Below are positions 10,937-22,700 of a stretch of 64,000 nt of DNA, one piece after another. The notes under the pieces were generated by a model. It was not told where the DNA came from. It searched no databases and worked only from the letters and a program-made list of their open reading frames with translations. A program made the translations under genes and the position numbers. Position 1 is the first letter of the stretch. Every line of letters begins with the position of its first letter. This DNA is from Neospora caninum Liverpool (taxonomy: Eukaryota > Apicomplexa > Conoidasida > Eucoccidiorida > Sarcocystidae): assembly GCF_000208865.1 (NCBI RefSeq), contig NC_018395.1, positions 4,450,839 through 4,514,838 on the forward strand. Reading direction: 5' to 3'.

Positions 10937-12421
10937 AGTGCATGTCGGACCGGGTTGGCAAAACTGTCTTCTCTCCTCCCATTTGGATGCAGCGTGTAGG
11001 TGAGTACAGCGCAAGAGAACCGAGTGCCAAGAGCATCTGCAGCGCTTCAAACATGTGTGTTTCCAAAAGGTATCCGAGGGCTCACAAGAAATCAAGTGGT
11101 TGGAAGCCCTGCGCTGCCAAGCGCTTACACAAAGAAAAGTCGCAGAATGAATGCGAGGCGGGAGAGAACACGTGGATGTACACTGGCCATGAAAACAGGT
11201 CGTCGTTGACATTGGTTTTCTGGCGCCTTTCTAAATCGCAGGAACTTTGGGCCAGGACGGGATTGCTCTGGTCTGAATAATTCCTAGGTACGACACCCGC
11301 CGTTACAAAGTCCGCCATGCGGCTGTTCAGATGTGGTGACTTCATGCGGCTGAGAATTTTCTTGCATGCCGGCAACCCTCCAGTGCCACATTCAACAGAC
11401 TGTCCAGGGGCAGCTCTGCTACCCTACACCGACGTCGTCACTTGTAGCAACGGGATTCAAGTGCAGACGAAGGCTGTCCCAGCTGGTTTGGTCGCATTTT
11501 GTATTCAAGACAGTCTCGGGCGTTGCCGGCCCGTGCACACAGCGCAGAAAGCCTTGGATCATCGATGAGAGCTGTCGATTTCCACTGCCAGGACGAACGC
11601 GGCCGGCATTGAAACGAGAAATGACATCCTAGCTTGCTTGGCGTCCGAGTTTTTCTTTCTTCAGTCCAACGTCTGACATCCGCCGTGCCCTGTAATCGTT
11701 TTTTGCCACGGGATGGTCACGGAGAAAAGGGAATGGTGCCTCCCCTGCTGCGCATGTCGAGTAAAAAGATTCGATCCACTTGGTGTGGCATCAGCCCCGT
11801 CGCCCACTTTTCCGTTGGAGAACGGCATAGAATTGGATCAGAACGCCAAACCCTTTGCAGTGTCAGCACGGCTGTGTCTGCTGCTTCTAGGGAAACCGCG
11901 TGGGTTCATTGTTCCCGCAAATCCCGCCACAAATCGGTCCTTGCTGCCGCCGTTCGCCTCTTTCTTTTTTTTTCATACTTGGATATGCCTCAGCTCGTCA
12001 TTCCAGAACAGCGAAGCATCCTGATTTCGATTACCCTGGCTATTGCCTTTTCTCCACCACGGCTTCGGTCGCAGGGGACGGGCTCTTCCTGACTTTCCAG
12101 AACCGACGTGAAAAGAATGGGGAAACAGCAAGGGTCGGTGCTGTCGCTCGTCTCCAGGTGCCGATCAGATTTTTTTGCGTCTTCCCCCTCTCCTTTCAAG
12201 GATCTTCAGGTTTTCCGTGCTTCACTGCTTGCCGTTCCGTCGCGCCTTCCCGCTCCCGTCCCCCTCATCGCGTCCTCGATTCTTCGGTCCCCCAGTGCCT
12301 CTTCCCGCCTTGTTCCTTTTCCAGCGTACAGTTTCTCTGTCCCTGTCATCTCCGACGCCGGTCACATTCCTTCGCGCCTCTCCATTCTCTCAGTCGACTC
12401 CGTCTCTGCACGCAGTCCACG
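10937..12421. promoter_or_regulatory. Divergent promoter region, dolichol kinase and CPSF160-like genes
   Basis: About 1.5 kb separates two outward-facing start codons and should contain both promoters and leaders. The right third is pyrimidine-rich (for example near 11962-11972 and 12180-12420), like a leader for the rightward gene. No coding region is supported. The frame of the rightward gene stays open upstream to about 11900 but has no ATG before 12422. Confidence 0.5.
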
Positions 12422-15400
12422 ATGTTGTTCAAGCAGACAGTGCTCGGCCCAGAACGTTCGCGGGAAGTCGTTTCCGGAAATTTTTTCGGGGAGGTGGTTT
12501 GCGCGTTGCCTGAGAATGCATGCAGCGACGCAGAGACAGAGTCTCGCTCGGGCAGCGCAGAGAAGGGACAGGGCGGGTCGAAGGTCTTCAAACGCTTTTC
12601 TGGTGCTTCGGGTACGCAGAAAAATGAAGCCGGTGTTAGAACGAGGATCCCGAGTGTCTGTCCACCCCAGGGCGTCCAGCTCATCTGGCACCGGGGCAGC
12701 CGCCTTTGCATCAAAGACCTCGCTTCGTTCCTGCGCGAGCAAGACTGCGGATGGCTGGGGGAGATGCTGACGCCGACATGCGGAGCGAAGGCGGCAGAGG
12801 AAAAGGTGACGGACCGGAGTAAGCTGTGGCGTCGACCTTCTCCCACAACCGCTGTACAGACACCGGATGCAGCAGCAGCTGCGGGCCGAAGCGTCGGGAG
12901 CAAGGAAGACGCAGGGCCTTCACGAGAGGACGGCGAACGGGTGGCGATCTTTTTTCCGTCGTCGCAGGCCTCTTCACTCGCCTGTGCTGACAGACAGATC
13001 GTTCCGGAAATTCTGTCCAAACGGGGACGCCTGCGTGTGGAGCAGCCCACCTTCGGTGCGATTCGGGCCATTCGTCGGCTTCGTTTCCCGTCCTTTTCAG
13101 GGTTCCAAAGACTGGTGCATCCTTCGTGCTCCTCGGCGTCTGCTTCATTCTCCTCTGCTTCGTCGCCGCCTGCAGCTTCTTCCTCGACCTCTGATTTCCC
13201 TCGCTCCTGTCGCAGTGCTTGCCTTGCTGGTGACGCTGGGCGCACAGGCGCGAGCCCGGATCGTCTTCTTCTTCTCTCCCGAGATGGCGGCCTCCACCTT
13301 TTGCGTCTCTCCCCTGAGACAAGCCGCTTCTTCGTCGAGCAAAAGGTGGTGCTTCCTTCGCCTTCGAGGTACCCCGCCACGCCTTGTGCCGCCTGTGATC
13401 TGGGGGGCCGATCCGCCTTCTCCGTGCCTCAGAACGCTGCTTCCGCCTTCGCGGCAGAGGCGGGAAGGCCGCCGAAGACAGCGCCTTTCCGCGAACTGAC
13501 AACAGACCTGCCGAGACAGCCGACCAACTGCGCTCTGCGGCGCCCCACAAACGCTGAACCGCCTGACGAAAGGCCGCGAAACTCGGCTTTTCCTTTATTT
13601 TCTTCAGCCGTTTCTTCGTCTTCCGCTTCTGCTCTCGCTGCGTCTGGGGCGTCTGCGCATGCCCCTGGGTCGTCTACGATGGGGAAATTGCCTGCATGTC
13701 TCGCCGTCCTCGAGGGCGGGATCTTTGCGGTCGTCCGGAACCCTTCCAGCGGCGAAATTGTGGTCGGTTCGCTGGCGGCGGGGGCCGCAGAAAAGGCGGC
13801 GGAGGAGACCGCCACGGGAGAAAGCCGAAATGCGGCATGCGATGGCGGTTGCAAAGGCGAGAGAAGGAAAGACAGCGCGCGTTGCGTGGAGAGCACTCCG
13901 AGACGTGGAGACGGCGGTCGAGCCGCAGAGACGCAGGCCGAGGCAGCTGAGCCTGGCTCTAGTCGGAGCGCGGGACACGATCTCAGAGGCCCTTGGAACC
14001 AAAGAAGTACCGGGCTGTTGACTCTTCGTCTCGTCGGCACCATCCGCCACATCGACCTGGTGAAAGTCGAAGGGGAAGAGGAGGGAGAAGAAGAGGAAGA
14101 AGAAGGAGAAGATGAGGGAGACGAAGAGGGAGAGGAAGATGGAGAAGAAGAGGGAGAAGAAGAGGGAGAAGAAGAGGGAGAAGATGGTCATTCAGGGAAG
14201 CCGCACTGTGGAAATGAAAGCATGGGTCCACGAGTCGGCGTTCGAGTGAGTGAACAGACGATCCAGAGGAAGAGAAAGCGGCTACCTCCTCGTCCCGCCT
14301 CACCCTCACCTGCTCGTGCTTCGTCCTCTTCCTTTTCGCCTTCCTCCTCGCGCGCGTCTTCTCCTTCCTCGCCTGCCTCGCTTGCCGCTGCGTCTTCCCC
14401 TCGGTGTTTCCCCCGTCGAATCGCGGGCAGCTCCAGAAGAGGAAGAGACGGGAATGCGAGCAGGCGTTCCCCCGACGCCAGACGCTGCGCCGCCGCAGTG
14501 CTTCTCGTCGTCGTGGAGAGCAAGTACGCTTCGTTCCACAGGAAAATAAACGACGCAAAAAAACCGTTTGCCTGCGTGCGCGCGAATGTGTTGCCGACTT
14601 CCCTCTTTCAGTGCATCCCCTTGTTACTTCTTGTCTCGTCGTGAGGAGCTGGTTGTTCGGCTTGCGCATCTTTGTCTGGCCGGGGTTAGGGGAGGACAAG
14701 GCATGCCCCGAGGGATCCTTCGCGGCGGTTTCGCCACGCTCGCCGACGTGTGCTTGGGCGGCAACGTTGACAAAACGCCGCGTTTCGTGTGCGCCGTGTC
14801 GGGGGAGTTTAGTCTGCACTTTTGTGAGGTATCCCGCTCTCCCGCGGGTTGGGATTGCGCGCGTTTCTCGTCTCTGATCCCGCTCGGTTCCTGACGACAG
14901 CACGGTTTGTTTCTGATTCTTCGTCATGGTCTCCGTCTCTTGCGCATTTCTCCCTTTTTGCCTTCAGAGACCAGCTGGTGCTTCTGCGCAAGAAACCGAC
15001 TCTCTCCCTTCGTCCTGTGGAGGCATCGCTTCGGCACTCGCTGCTCCTCGTGCGTCTTCCTTTCTCTCTCCCTCCTTCGAACGCGCATCGTCCCTCTCAT
15101 GTAAACCAAAGAACCCCGCCGGGTCCCCTTCGCCCTTCTCGCTCCGCTTCCTTTTCGTCGAATTATTCGCCCCCGTCTGCGCCAGTGGTTCTTTCTTCAT
15201 CTTCGTCGCCTTCGTCGTCGTCGCCTTCTTCCTCTTCATCTCCTTCCTCTGGTTCGCCTTCTTCGCCCGCTTCTGCATTCTCTTATCCTCCTCGCTGCTC
15301 TGATCTAATTCTTCTTCCGGTGAGGCTGATGGAAGGAACTCCAATAGCGGGAGCGCGCCCAAGACATCATTGCGAGGTTGGCGTTTGTTTTTGAAACCGT

Positions 15401-18400
15401 TTCTCGTTCGACAACTCGCATTCTTCGGGTTCAGACTAACTGTGTTAAACGCAGAGGTGAACGGTGGTTTCGCCGTGCAAGACAGACATCGGTTCCAGCA
15501 GACATCTCTGCGTTGCTGCAACCGCTTTAAAGCGTTTTGAAATCGACGCAAAACTGTGAATGTGTGTGTCATTCGATCTCTGTGTCCGTCAACGCATGCA
15601 CCGCTTTCGTCACCCCGCAAACGCCCCTGGTGTGTGCTTCAACATACACTGGCGCGCGCTTCCCTCTGCCGACGACTCTGCCGACGACTCTGCCGACGAC
15701 TCTGCCGACGACTCTGCCGACGACTCTGCCGACGACTCTGTACATATCTATTCCTTGTGCGGCCTAACGCACACGCCCTCTCTGCGTCTGCGTATTTATG
15801 TACATGCGTTTGCACCAGGTTTACTTCGTTTTCAGTTTTCTGCGTGTCCCCCCAAGTCGGCAGCGGAGGGTCCGTTCGTTTTTTCTTCTGCCGTCCGTTT
15901 CCCTCCTCTCGTTTTCCCACTGCATGGGCATCACGCTCTCACAAGCGGCTCGTCTTCTCCCGTTGCGTCGTCTGGCACCGCTTTCGTCGAGATAGCCTCC
16001 GTTCGGACTCGCGGGCTGTGTGTGATGTGCGCTGGCGGATCTCCAGGGCGCGTGCGTTGAGTTCCTGTCAGCGGCGGAGCCTCCTCGCGCAGCGCACATG
16101 CGGCATCCGGACGTGTTCACTGCCATCGTTTCCACGACCGCCTCTGACGGCGCTGGCCTGCTTCTTCTCTCCTCGCGCTACGGATTAACTGCCTTGAGAA
16201 TCGTCCTGCCGTCTCCATGCTCTGCGCGCTGCCGCTTCGCTCACGCGCCTTTGTCGCCTGCTGACTTCGGAGAGACTGGAAGCCCCCGAGACAGCGACGG
16301 CGTATGCGCGCACCGCGGGCTTTGCTGCGAGGTTCGTTTCGTCTCTCTTCGGACCTTCTGCATGTATCTGTCCATTCACGTCAGACGTCTTCGCCTTTCG
16401 TCTGTTCCCGTTTGCGTACACCCTTCGTTTTCCGGACCGGAGCGCCATCGCTCTTGCAGTTTGGTGCCATCTTAGCATTTTTACCGTTCGCGGTTCGCGT
16501 GCCTTAGATGCCCCGCGTGGCGCATAGACCTCTCTGCCTCTCTGCCTGTCAGCACATTTACTCGGCCGTCTCCGCCGTGTTCAGGTGATCGCGCACGCGC
16601 CTTGGCCCGCCCCGGGGTGGGACGCTTCGTTGACTTCACCGCCTGCTTCTTTCCGCTCGCCCTTTCGAATCCTCCTCCGCCGTTGCGACGAGTGGTGTCA
16701 CCTAACTTCTACCTTTTTTTCTCCTTCTTCTCCTCCGTCTTCTTCTCCCTCTTCTTCTCGCTCCTTTGCTCCCTCTTCCTCCGTCCCTTCGTCGGGCTCA
16801 TCCGCGGCTTCTTCGGCTTCTGCCGCCTGGTCCATCTGTCCTGAGAAGGAGAGAAGGCGAGGAACCTGTAGGAACATGCCGTGTCCCCAATGCGGGTGGG
16901 GACTCCGCTGGCAAGAAATTCCAGTTTCCGCGTCTCCAAATCTGGTCTCTTTCTCAGCTCCATCCACATCTCCTCGTGGGTGTCCAGGCGCCTCTTCGGC
17001 GATACTACGGTTTCTGCCCTACGCACCTCCTCCGTCTTGCTCTTCCCCCTTGTCGCCGGCCTCCTTCCCCCCTGGGGTGTGCTGTCTCCTGCCGTCTCCT
17101 GTCTCTTCTCCAGGTTCAGATCGCGCCGTGCTTCTTCTGCATGATCGGCGGTCGTCCGCCTTCCTCCTCGCCTCCGTGGAGTACGTACACCCGGCGGCGC
17201 AGAAGTCGCGCGTCCGGAGAGACGGAAGCAACGCGTTCCTTGTGCCCCAGCCAGGCGAGAACAAGCGGGCCGGAAGGAAGAAGGTGAAACGTCATGGACC
17301 TCCAAGCAGCGACAGTATGCAGGGAAAGCAGGAACTCTCTGCCAGGCACCGCATCGACACGGAAAATGGTTGTTCGTCGTCGCAGGCTGCGCGCGCCCAC
17401 CCGCCAGATCGACGCACCCCCCCTCGCGCGTCCGGAGCGCGCTGCGCATGCACGATCCATTCACTCCGTCTGTCGTGGGGTGGAGAGGAACCTGCAGAAA
17501 GGGGGAGAGCGGAAAGAAGCTCGGCGGAAAGGACGCGTGTGCAGTCTGCACAGGATAAAGCGAACAGCCGAGAGAGCCCACGCGACGTGCCCCGTCCCGG
17601 CGTGCCTCTTGGCAGGAAGGATGGAGGGTGCCTGCTCTTCACCTCGTTCACGCCGCTTCTGGTTGTTTCCAAGTCGTCTCAGTCGGCATCGTCGTTTCCG
17701 TCTTCGTCCACGCATCGTCCCGCGTCTTCTGTGTCGTATTCCAAGGATGCGGAGACCGCTGCGGTTGCCGGCGTCAGAGAGCGAAGGGAGAACTGTCTCC
17801 CTGCGGACTCCTCGCGTCCGTCGTCCGCCTCACCGCAGCAGCTGGGTGTATGTCCGCCGGACGCGGGAAACAGAGGAGACGAAGAGGCGAATGTGCACGC
17901 GAACGCGAAGCAGAACGATCTTCCAGAGGCGAGAAGAAACCTGCCTCAAAGGAGGCTCACCTGGCTTCTCCTTGGCCTCGCCGAACGATCGAGTGACTGG
18001 CTGCTAGCCTTGACGTGTGAATGCTATGGGACGGACGACGAACGGTGGAGTCTCGTGCCGCTGCAGTGTCTGTACACCCGAACCCACCTGACTGACGCGG
18101 CTTTTGTTCCCAATGCAGGGCTGCCGCACAACCCGAACCACTTCGAAGTTCCTCGCACCTTGTCGCTCGCCTCCTTTCCTCCTTGCCCTCCCGTCTGTTC
18201 AAAAGAGTTCTTGTCTTCCCCTTCCGCTTCCTTGTTTCCCCGGTGCTCGTCTGTCACTTGCCTGTTGCCGTTTTGGAGCGCCTTTGGACGTTCGCTGGCG
18301 GGCGAGAACGCAGACGGCGCAGAAGGCGGAACGCTGTACATGATTGGAGGCCGCTGGCCGCATTCGGTTCTCTTTGGGCTGCGCGTCGGTAAGAGAAAAA

Positions 18401-19724
18401 TGCAGGCCAGAGATGAAAAGAGGAGGAAGGGAGGAGCGGAAGAACTGCGGCACGGCGTACCAAAACGCCGGAGAAAGCCGAGAGGAGATGGAGAGCGGAA
18501 ACTCAGTAGGGGTGAGGACGAAGGAGCTGGTTTTCACAGGTGTGCATCGACACCAGGCGCTCGTCGCCCGGGAGCGAGGACGCGGAAGAAGCTAGAAAAA
18601 GAAACGAGACAGAACTCTGAGAGAGCAATCCAGAAATTCTGTTTTTGATGTGCACCACTTAAACATCAATCATGCTATGTTTCGTTTACGAAACCGTCGT
18701 CGAGGTTCGTCTTTCTATGTCGATTTTGGCATGCGTTTTCTGCAGGTCACCGTCTTTCACTCTGCGGTCGAATCGCCTCAGACTGGCGGCCGCTGCAAAC
18801 GGCCGTGTCGTCTGTTTCAAACGTCGACACACATCGTTCTTCACTCGTCTCGGAGGCCTTTCGTTTGCGTGCGTTAAACGCGTTGCCGTCATCTTCCTCT
18901 CATTCTGCTCCCCGTTCCGCGTCTGGTCGCCGTTCCCAGTCGCTTGCGCGCTGGCTATATTCTGCGTCTTCGCCTTCGTCTGCGTCTTCGCCTTCGTCTG
19001 TTTCTTCGTCTTCGGCCGTTGACGCCGCTTCTCGTTCTGCTCAACGCCGTTTAGAGGCGGCAGGTTCCGCACGGCCTGAGCGGCCTCTTGCTGCGTGGCT
19101 GCTGCCTGTGTTTGCGAGGCAACAGGGGACGGCCGGAGGAGGAAAAGCGGATTTGCTTGGCTCAGGGGAACGGCAAGACACTCCAAACGAAAACGGCGCG
19201 AAAAGGGAAAAGAGGGGACATTGCCAGTGGGTTCTCGTCGTGGCGTTTCCACACCGAACAGAAGTTCGGCGCGTAAACCTTGGCAGAAGGTTCTCAAATG
19301 CACACGTGGAAAAAGAGACAAAAGGGGAGAGAGAAGAAGAGAGAAACGAAGGGCTACCGTACGTGGAAGACGATACGGAAGAAGAGAGAGAAGCGGGAGA
19401 AGGCCGAGAGCGAGCGAGGATTGACGAGTGTCTTCGGAACAGCAACACGGTAGCTGAGGGCGAGGAAGGTTTCAAGATCAAGAGAGACAATCGAGTGAAC
19501 GAAAGCTCTCTAGAATGTGGAATCCCATTCCAACGCGATGTCCGAACACTGCATGTTGCCTCCGTTTTTGTCGGCGAGCGATCACGTGGGCCAGGTGCGT
19601 TCTGATGCCCCACTCTCTGTCCCTTTGAAACAACACTTTTATTTCTACACTCTCTCTGTAGATAATGCGCACTCACATATGGCAAAATATGCACATATTT
19701 ATATACACGTAGATCAGCGCCCAC

Positions 19725-19761
<37 letters not shown>

Positions 19762-22700
19762 TTGATATATATATATATATATACTGGAATATTTGTGTAT
19801 AGATTTTGTGCGGACATGCGTGTGCATGTCCCAACGCCCTGAGCCTAGATCGGGTCTGCATTTAGACACAGAAACAAACATGGTTCGGCTTCGGGTTTCT
19901 TCTCTCCCTGTTTTGTGTGCTCTCCAGGCGTTCTGCAAGTCACGCAGGACGCGGTGTACGTACACCAGGGGGACCGGACAACTCGCCTGTTGTCCCTGGC
20001 GGATCTGCACGCAGGCGCAGTCTGTAACATCCCACGGGTTGGCGCTTCCTCTCAAGAAGACGAAAGGGGGGCAGAGAGAAAGGAACCACCAGATCCAGAC
20101 GCACACGCGCGAGAGACAAAAACGGTCACGGACGCGGACAAGGGCGAGCAGGACTCGGTCGACACAGAAAGCGGGGACCAGATCATCAAGGCTGGTGGAA
20201 CGGGCACTCGGTTCTGGCTTCTCACGGCCTCAGGAGGTTTGTCATGCAAACGTACCACCACATACGCCAATACACAAAGACGTGTAGATGCCGGGAATGA
20301 ACCGCCTACCTGGAGATACCTCGGAATCTATAGTATGTGTATTCATAGGCGTACATGCATACTTGTAGGTGTAACTCTCTCTCTCTCTCTATATATATAT
20401 AGATAGATGCTTTGGATAGCTTCGTGTTTCGAGAATTTGTCCTCCGTGCTTTTTTCCTTCTCGTCGTTTGACGCGCTCCTCGAGGCTCTCGCCGCTGCGT
20501 CTTTGCCGTGTGAAGCTCGCGTTGACTTCGGTTCTGGATATCCAGCTTTGCCTTCTCTTCCTCGTGCTCTCCCGAAGTCTCTGCATCGTTTCGCCTGCGT
20601 TTCCGTCTCGGCTGTCGCGTCTCGCGCGTCGCTTCCTTCTGGCCGCCTCCCGTTCCATTCGCGTTCGGCTTTCTCGCCTTTCCGTGCGTCTCCAGGGCTC
20701 CGCGCCTTCGAGCTTCGGTGTCGCGACACCGGCCTGGCGACTTCGCGCATGCACGCTCACCCTTTGGCGCGCCTCGAACGTGCCCGTGGTCTCGCCTCTT
20801 CGCCGTTGCCTTCCGTTCCTCAAATCGCCGCTCCGGGCTCTCGAAACCGAAAGGAACTCGACTCTCCCTTCCCGGAAGAAGAAGCGCTAATTACAACTGC
20901 CTTTGTCGCCCGCTTGCCTTCCGGATTCCTGTCTCGTTCACCGTCTTCGTCCTCTTCGGCGACGCCGATCCCTGCACTTTCCTCTGTCGGTTCCTCTTCC
21001 TCCTCCTCCTCCTCTTCTTCTTCGTCTTCTTCCTCTTCTTCTTCGTCTTCATCGTGTGCGTCTTCCGCTTCGTCCTTTTCTTCCGCTTCCACGTCCTCTT
21101 CTTCCTCTTCCTCTTTTTCCGCTTTTTCTGGTCCTTCTTCTTTATTGTCTCTTGCCTCGCCCTCCACTCCCGAGGTGGACCGGAGCCACGCTCCCTGCTA
21201 CCTCTGGGCTGTCGCCTTTGATGACGGTCAGTTGACCCTGGAGATTGAGTGGACACGCCGGCGAGAGGCGGAGAAGCGAAGGGTGGCGAAGACAGACGAG
21301 GAAAGAAAACGAGGCTCGACGTTCGAAGCGGAAGCGGCAGAGATGCGTGCTGTGAGAAGGCGAGGGCAGTGCGAAGACGAGGCCGAAACGGCGTTGCTGC
21401 GGCGGTACACCACTTCCCTCGCCCCGCATGCAGTTCAGTCCCTCAGGTGCGAGCGAGGAAAAGGCAGGGTGACTCGTGTTTTTGACGGCCATTTCCTTGC
21501 ACGTTGAAATCCGTCTTTGGACACGGAGTGTAGGTATATAGAGATGTGCTAACTGAAGCGTTTGGGATGTATGGACTCACCTACCGGCTGCAAACCGTCT
21601 TCGTCCCTACATCCTGTGCGACGTGTGCCAATCCCCGTCTCGCACACCGTTTTCGAGATCTTTTTCCGTTCCAGTGAACTCACGTAGAGAAAACGATTCA
21701 GTGTATTTGAACGCCTCGAGCTCTCACACCGGGAAACCCTTTCCCCCTTGTCTGCGTGGAAGGTGAAAGCGTCGACGCCTCGACGCTGCTTCCGCAACGC
21801 TTTTGGTTTGCTCTCGACTTTGTTGTGGACGCTGACGCTCGACCGCGGCGTCTCCGATGTCCATCCACATGGTTTCTGTGCACCGTTGGGAACATGCGCG
21901 CTGGGACGAAATCCTCTTTTTCGCTCTGTGTGCAGCCTCCTGGCGCCGTCGTATCTCGTCGCCGGCACGCAGGACGGTCACCTTTTCACGTGGGCGCTTT
22001 CGAGTCTTTTCGCGCTCCCCACGACTCACTCGCCTTCTGCCTCTCCGCGTCCGCCTTTCGTCTCGTCTCCGCGCCCCGCCTCGCCTCTGGATGCGGCCGG
22101 GGCAGGCGGCCTTTCGCAGGCTTCCGCCTCTTCCCCGGCGAGTGCGTGCGTGGAGACGCGGCGAGAAACAAGAGAGAGGAGGCCGTCGATGCACCATCGC
22201 TCCCTGCCGCCCCCCGTCTGGAGCACTCGCGTGGGAAGCTTCCCGCTGTACGTCTCGCCGATTCTTCCGCGACAGGGCGACCTCGAGAGCCGCGTGCGAA
22301 ACCACGCGGAAGAAGAAAACGGCGAGGAATCTGCGAGGCTGCCCGAAGGCTGTTTGGTCAAACACGGCGGCGGTGGGTTGGGCGCAGACGCGCAGCAGGG
22401 CAGTGTGTGGTTTCTCCTGCTTCCTGAAGACGGGAAGAGGAATTGCAGGATAGGAAACGCGAAACGCGCGAAGGAGCGCGTTCAAGAAGAAAAGCGTCGA
22501 GACCCGACTGACTTGAATCCGGCGATGGAGGGCGACGCGTTTCTGCCGCTTTTTGGAGGCGCGAGTTCGGCCCCAGAGGGTAAGCTGTGGAGAAGGAAAA
22601 GACGCAGAGTGGACCCAGGCAAAAGAAGGCAGAAACACACGCGACGCAGCGGGCTGAGGGAAAGAACTTTTTCAAAGTTTTTTGTGTGGGTGAAGTGCGC

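Noticed and set aside
15556..16188. Frames over the 12-bp repeat as an extra exon
   Set aside because: Held open only by the 12-bp period. Splicing 15319 to 16047 keeps phase and gives a smooth protein join.
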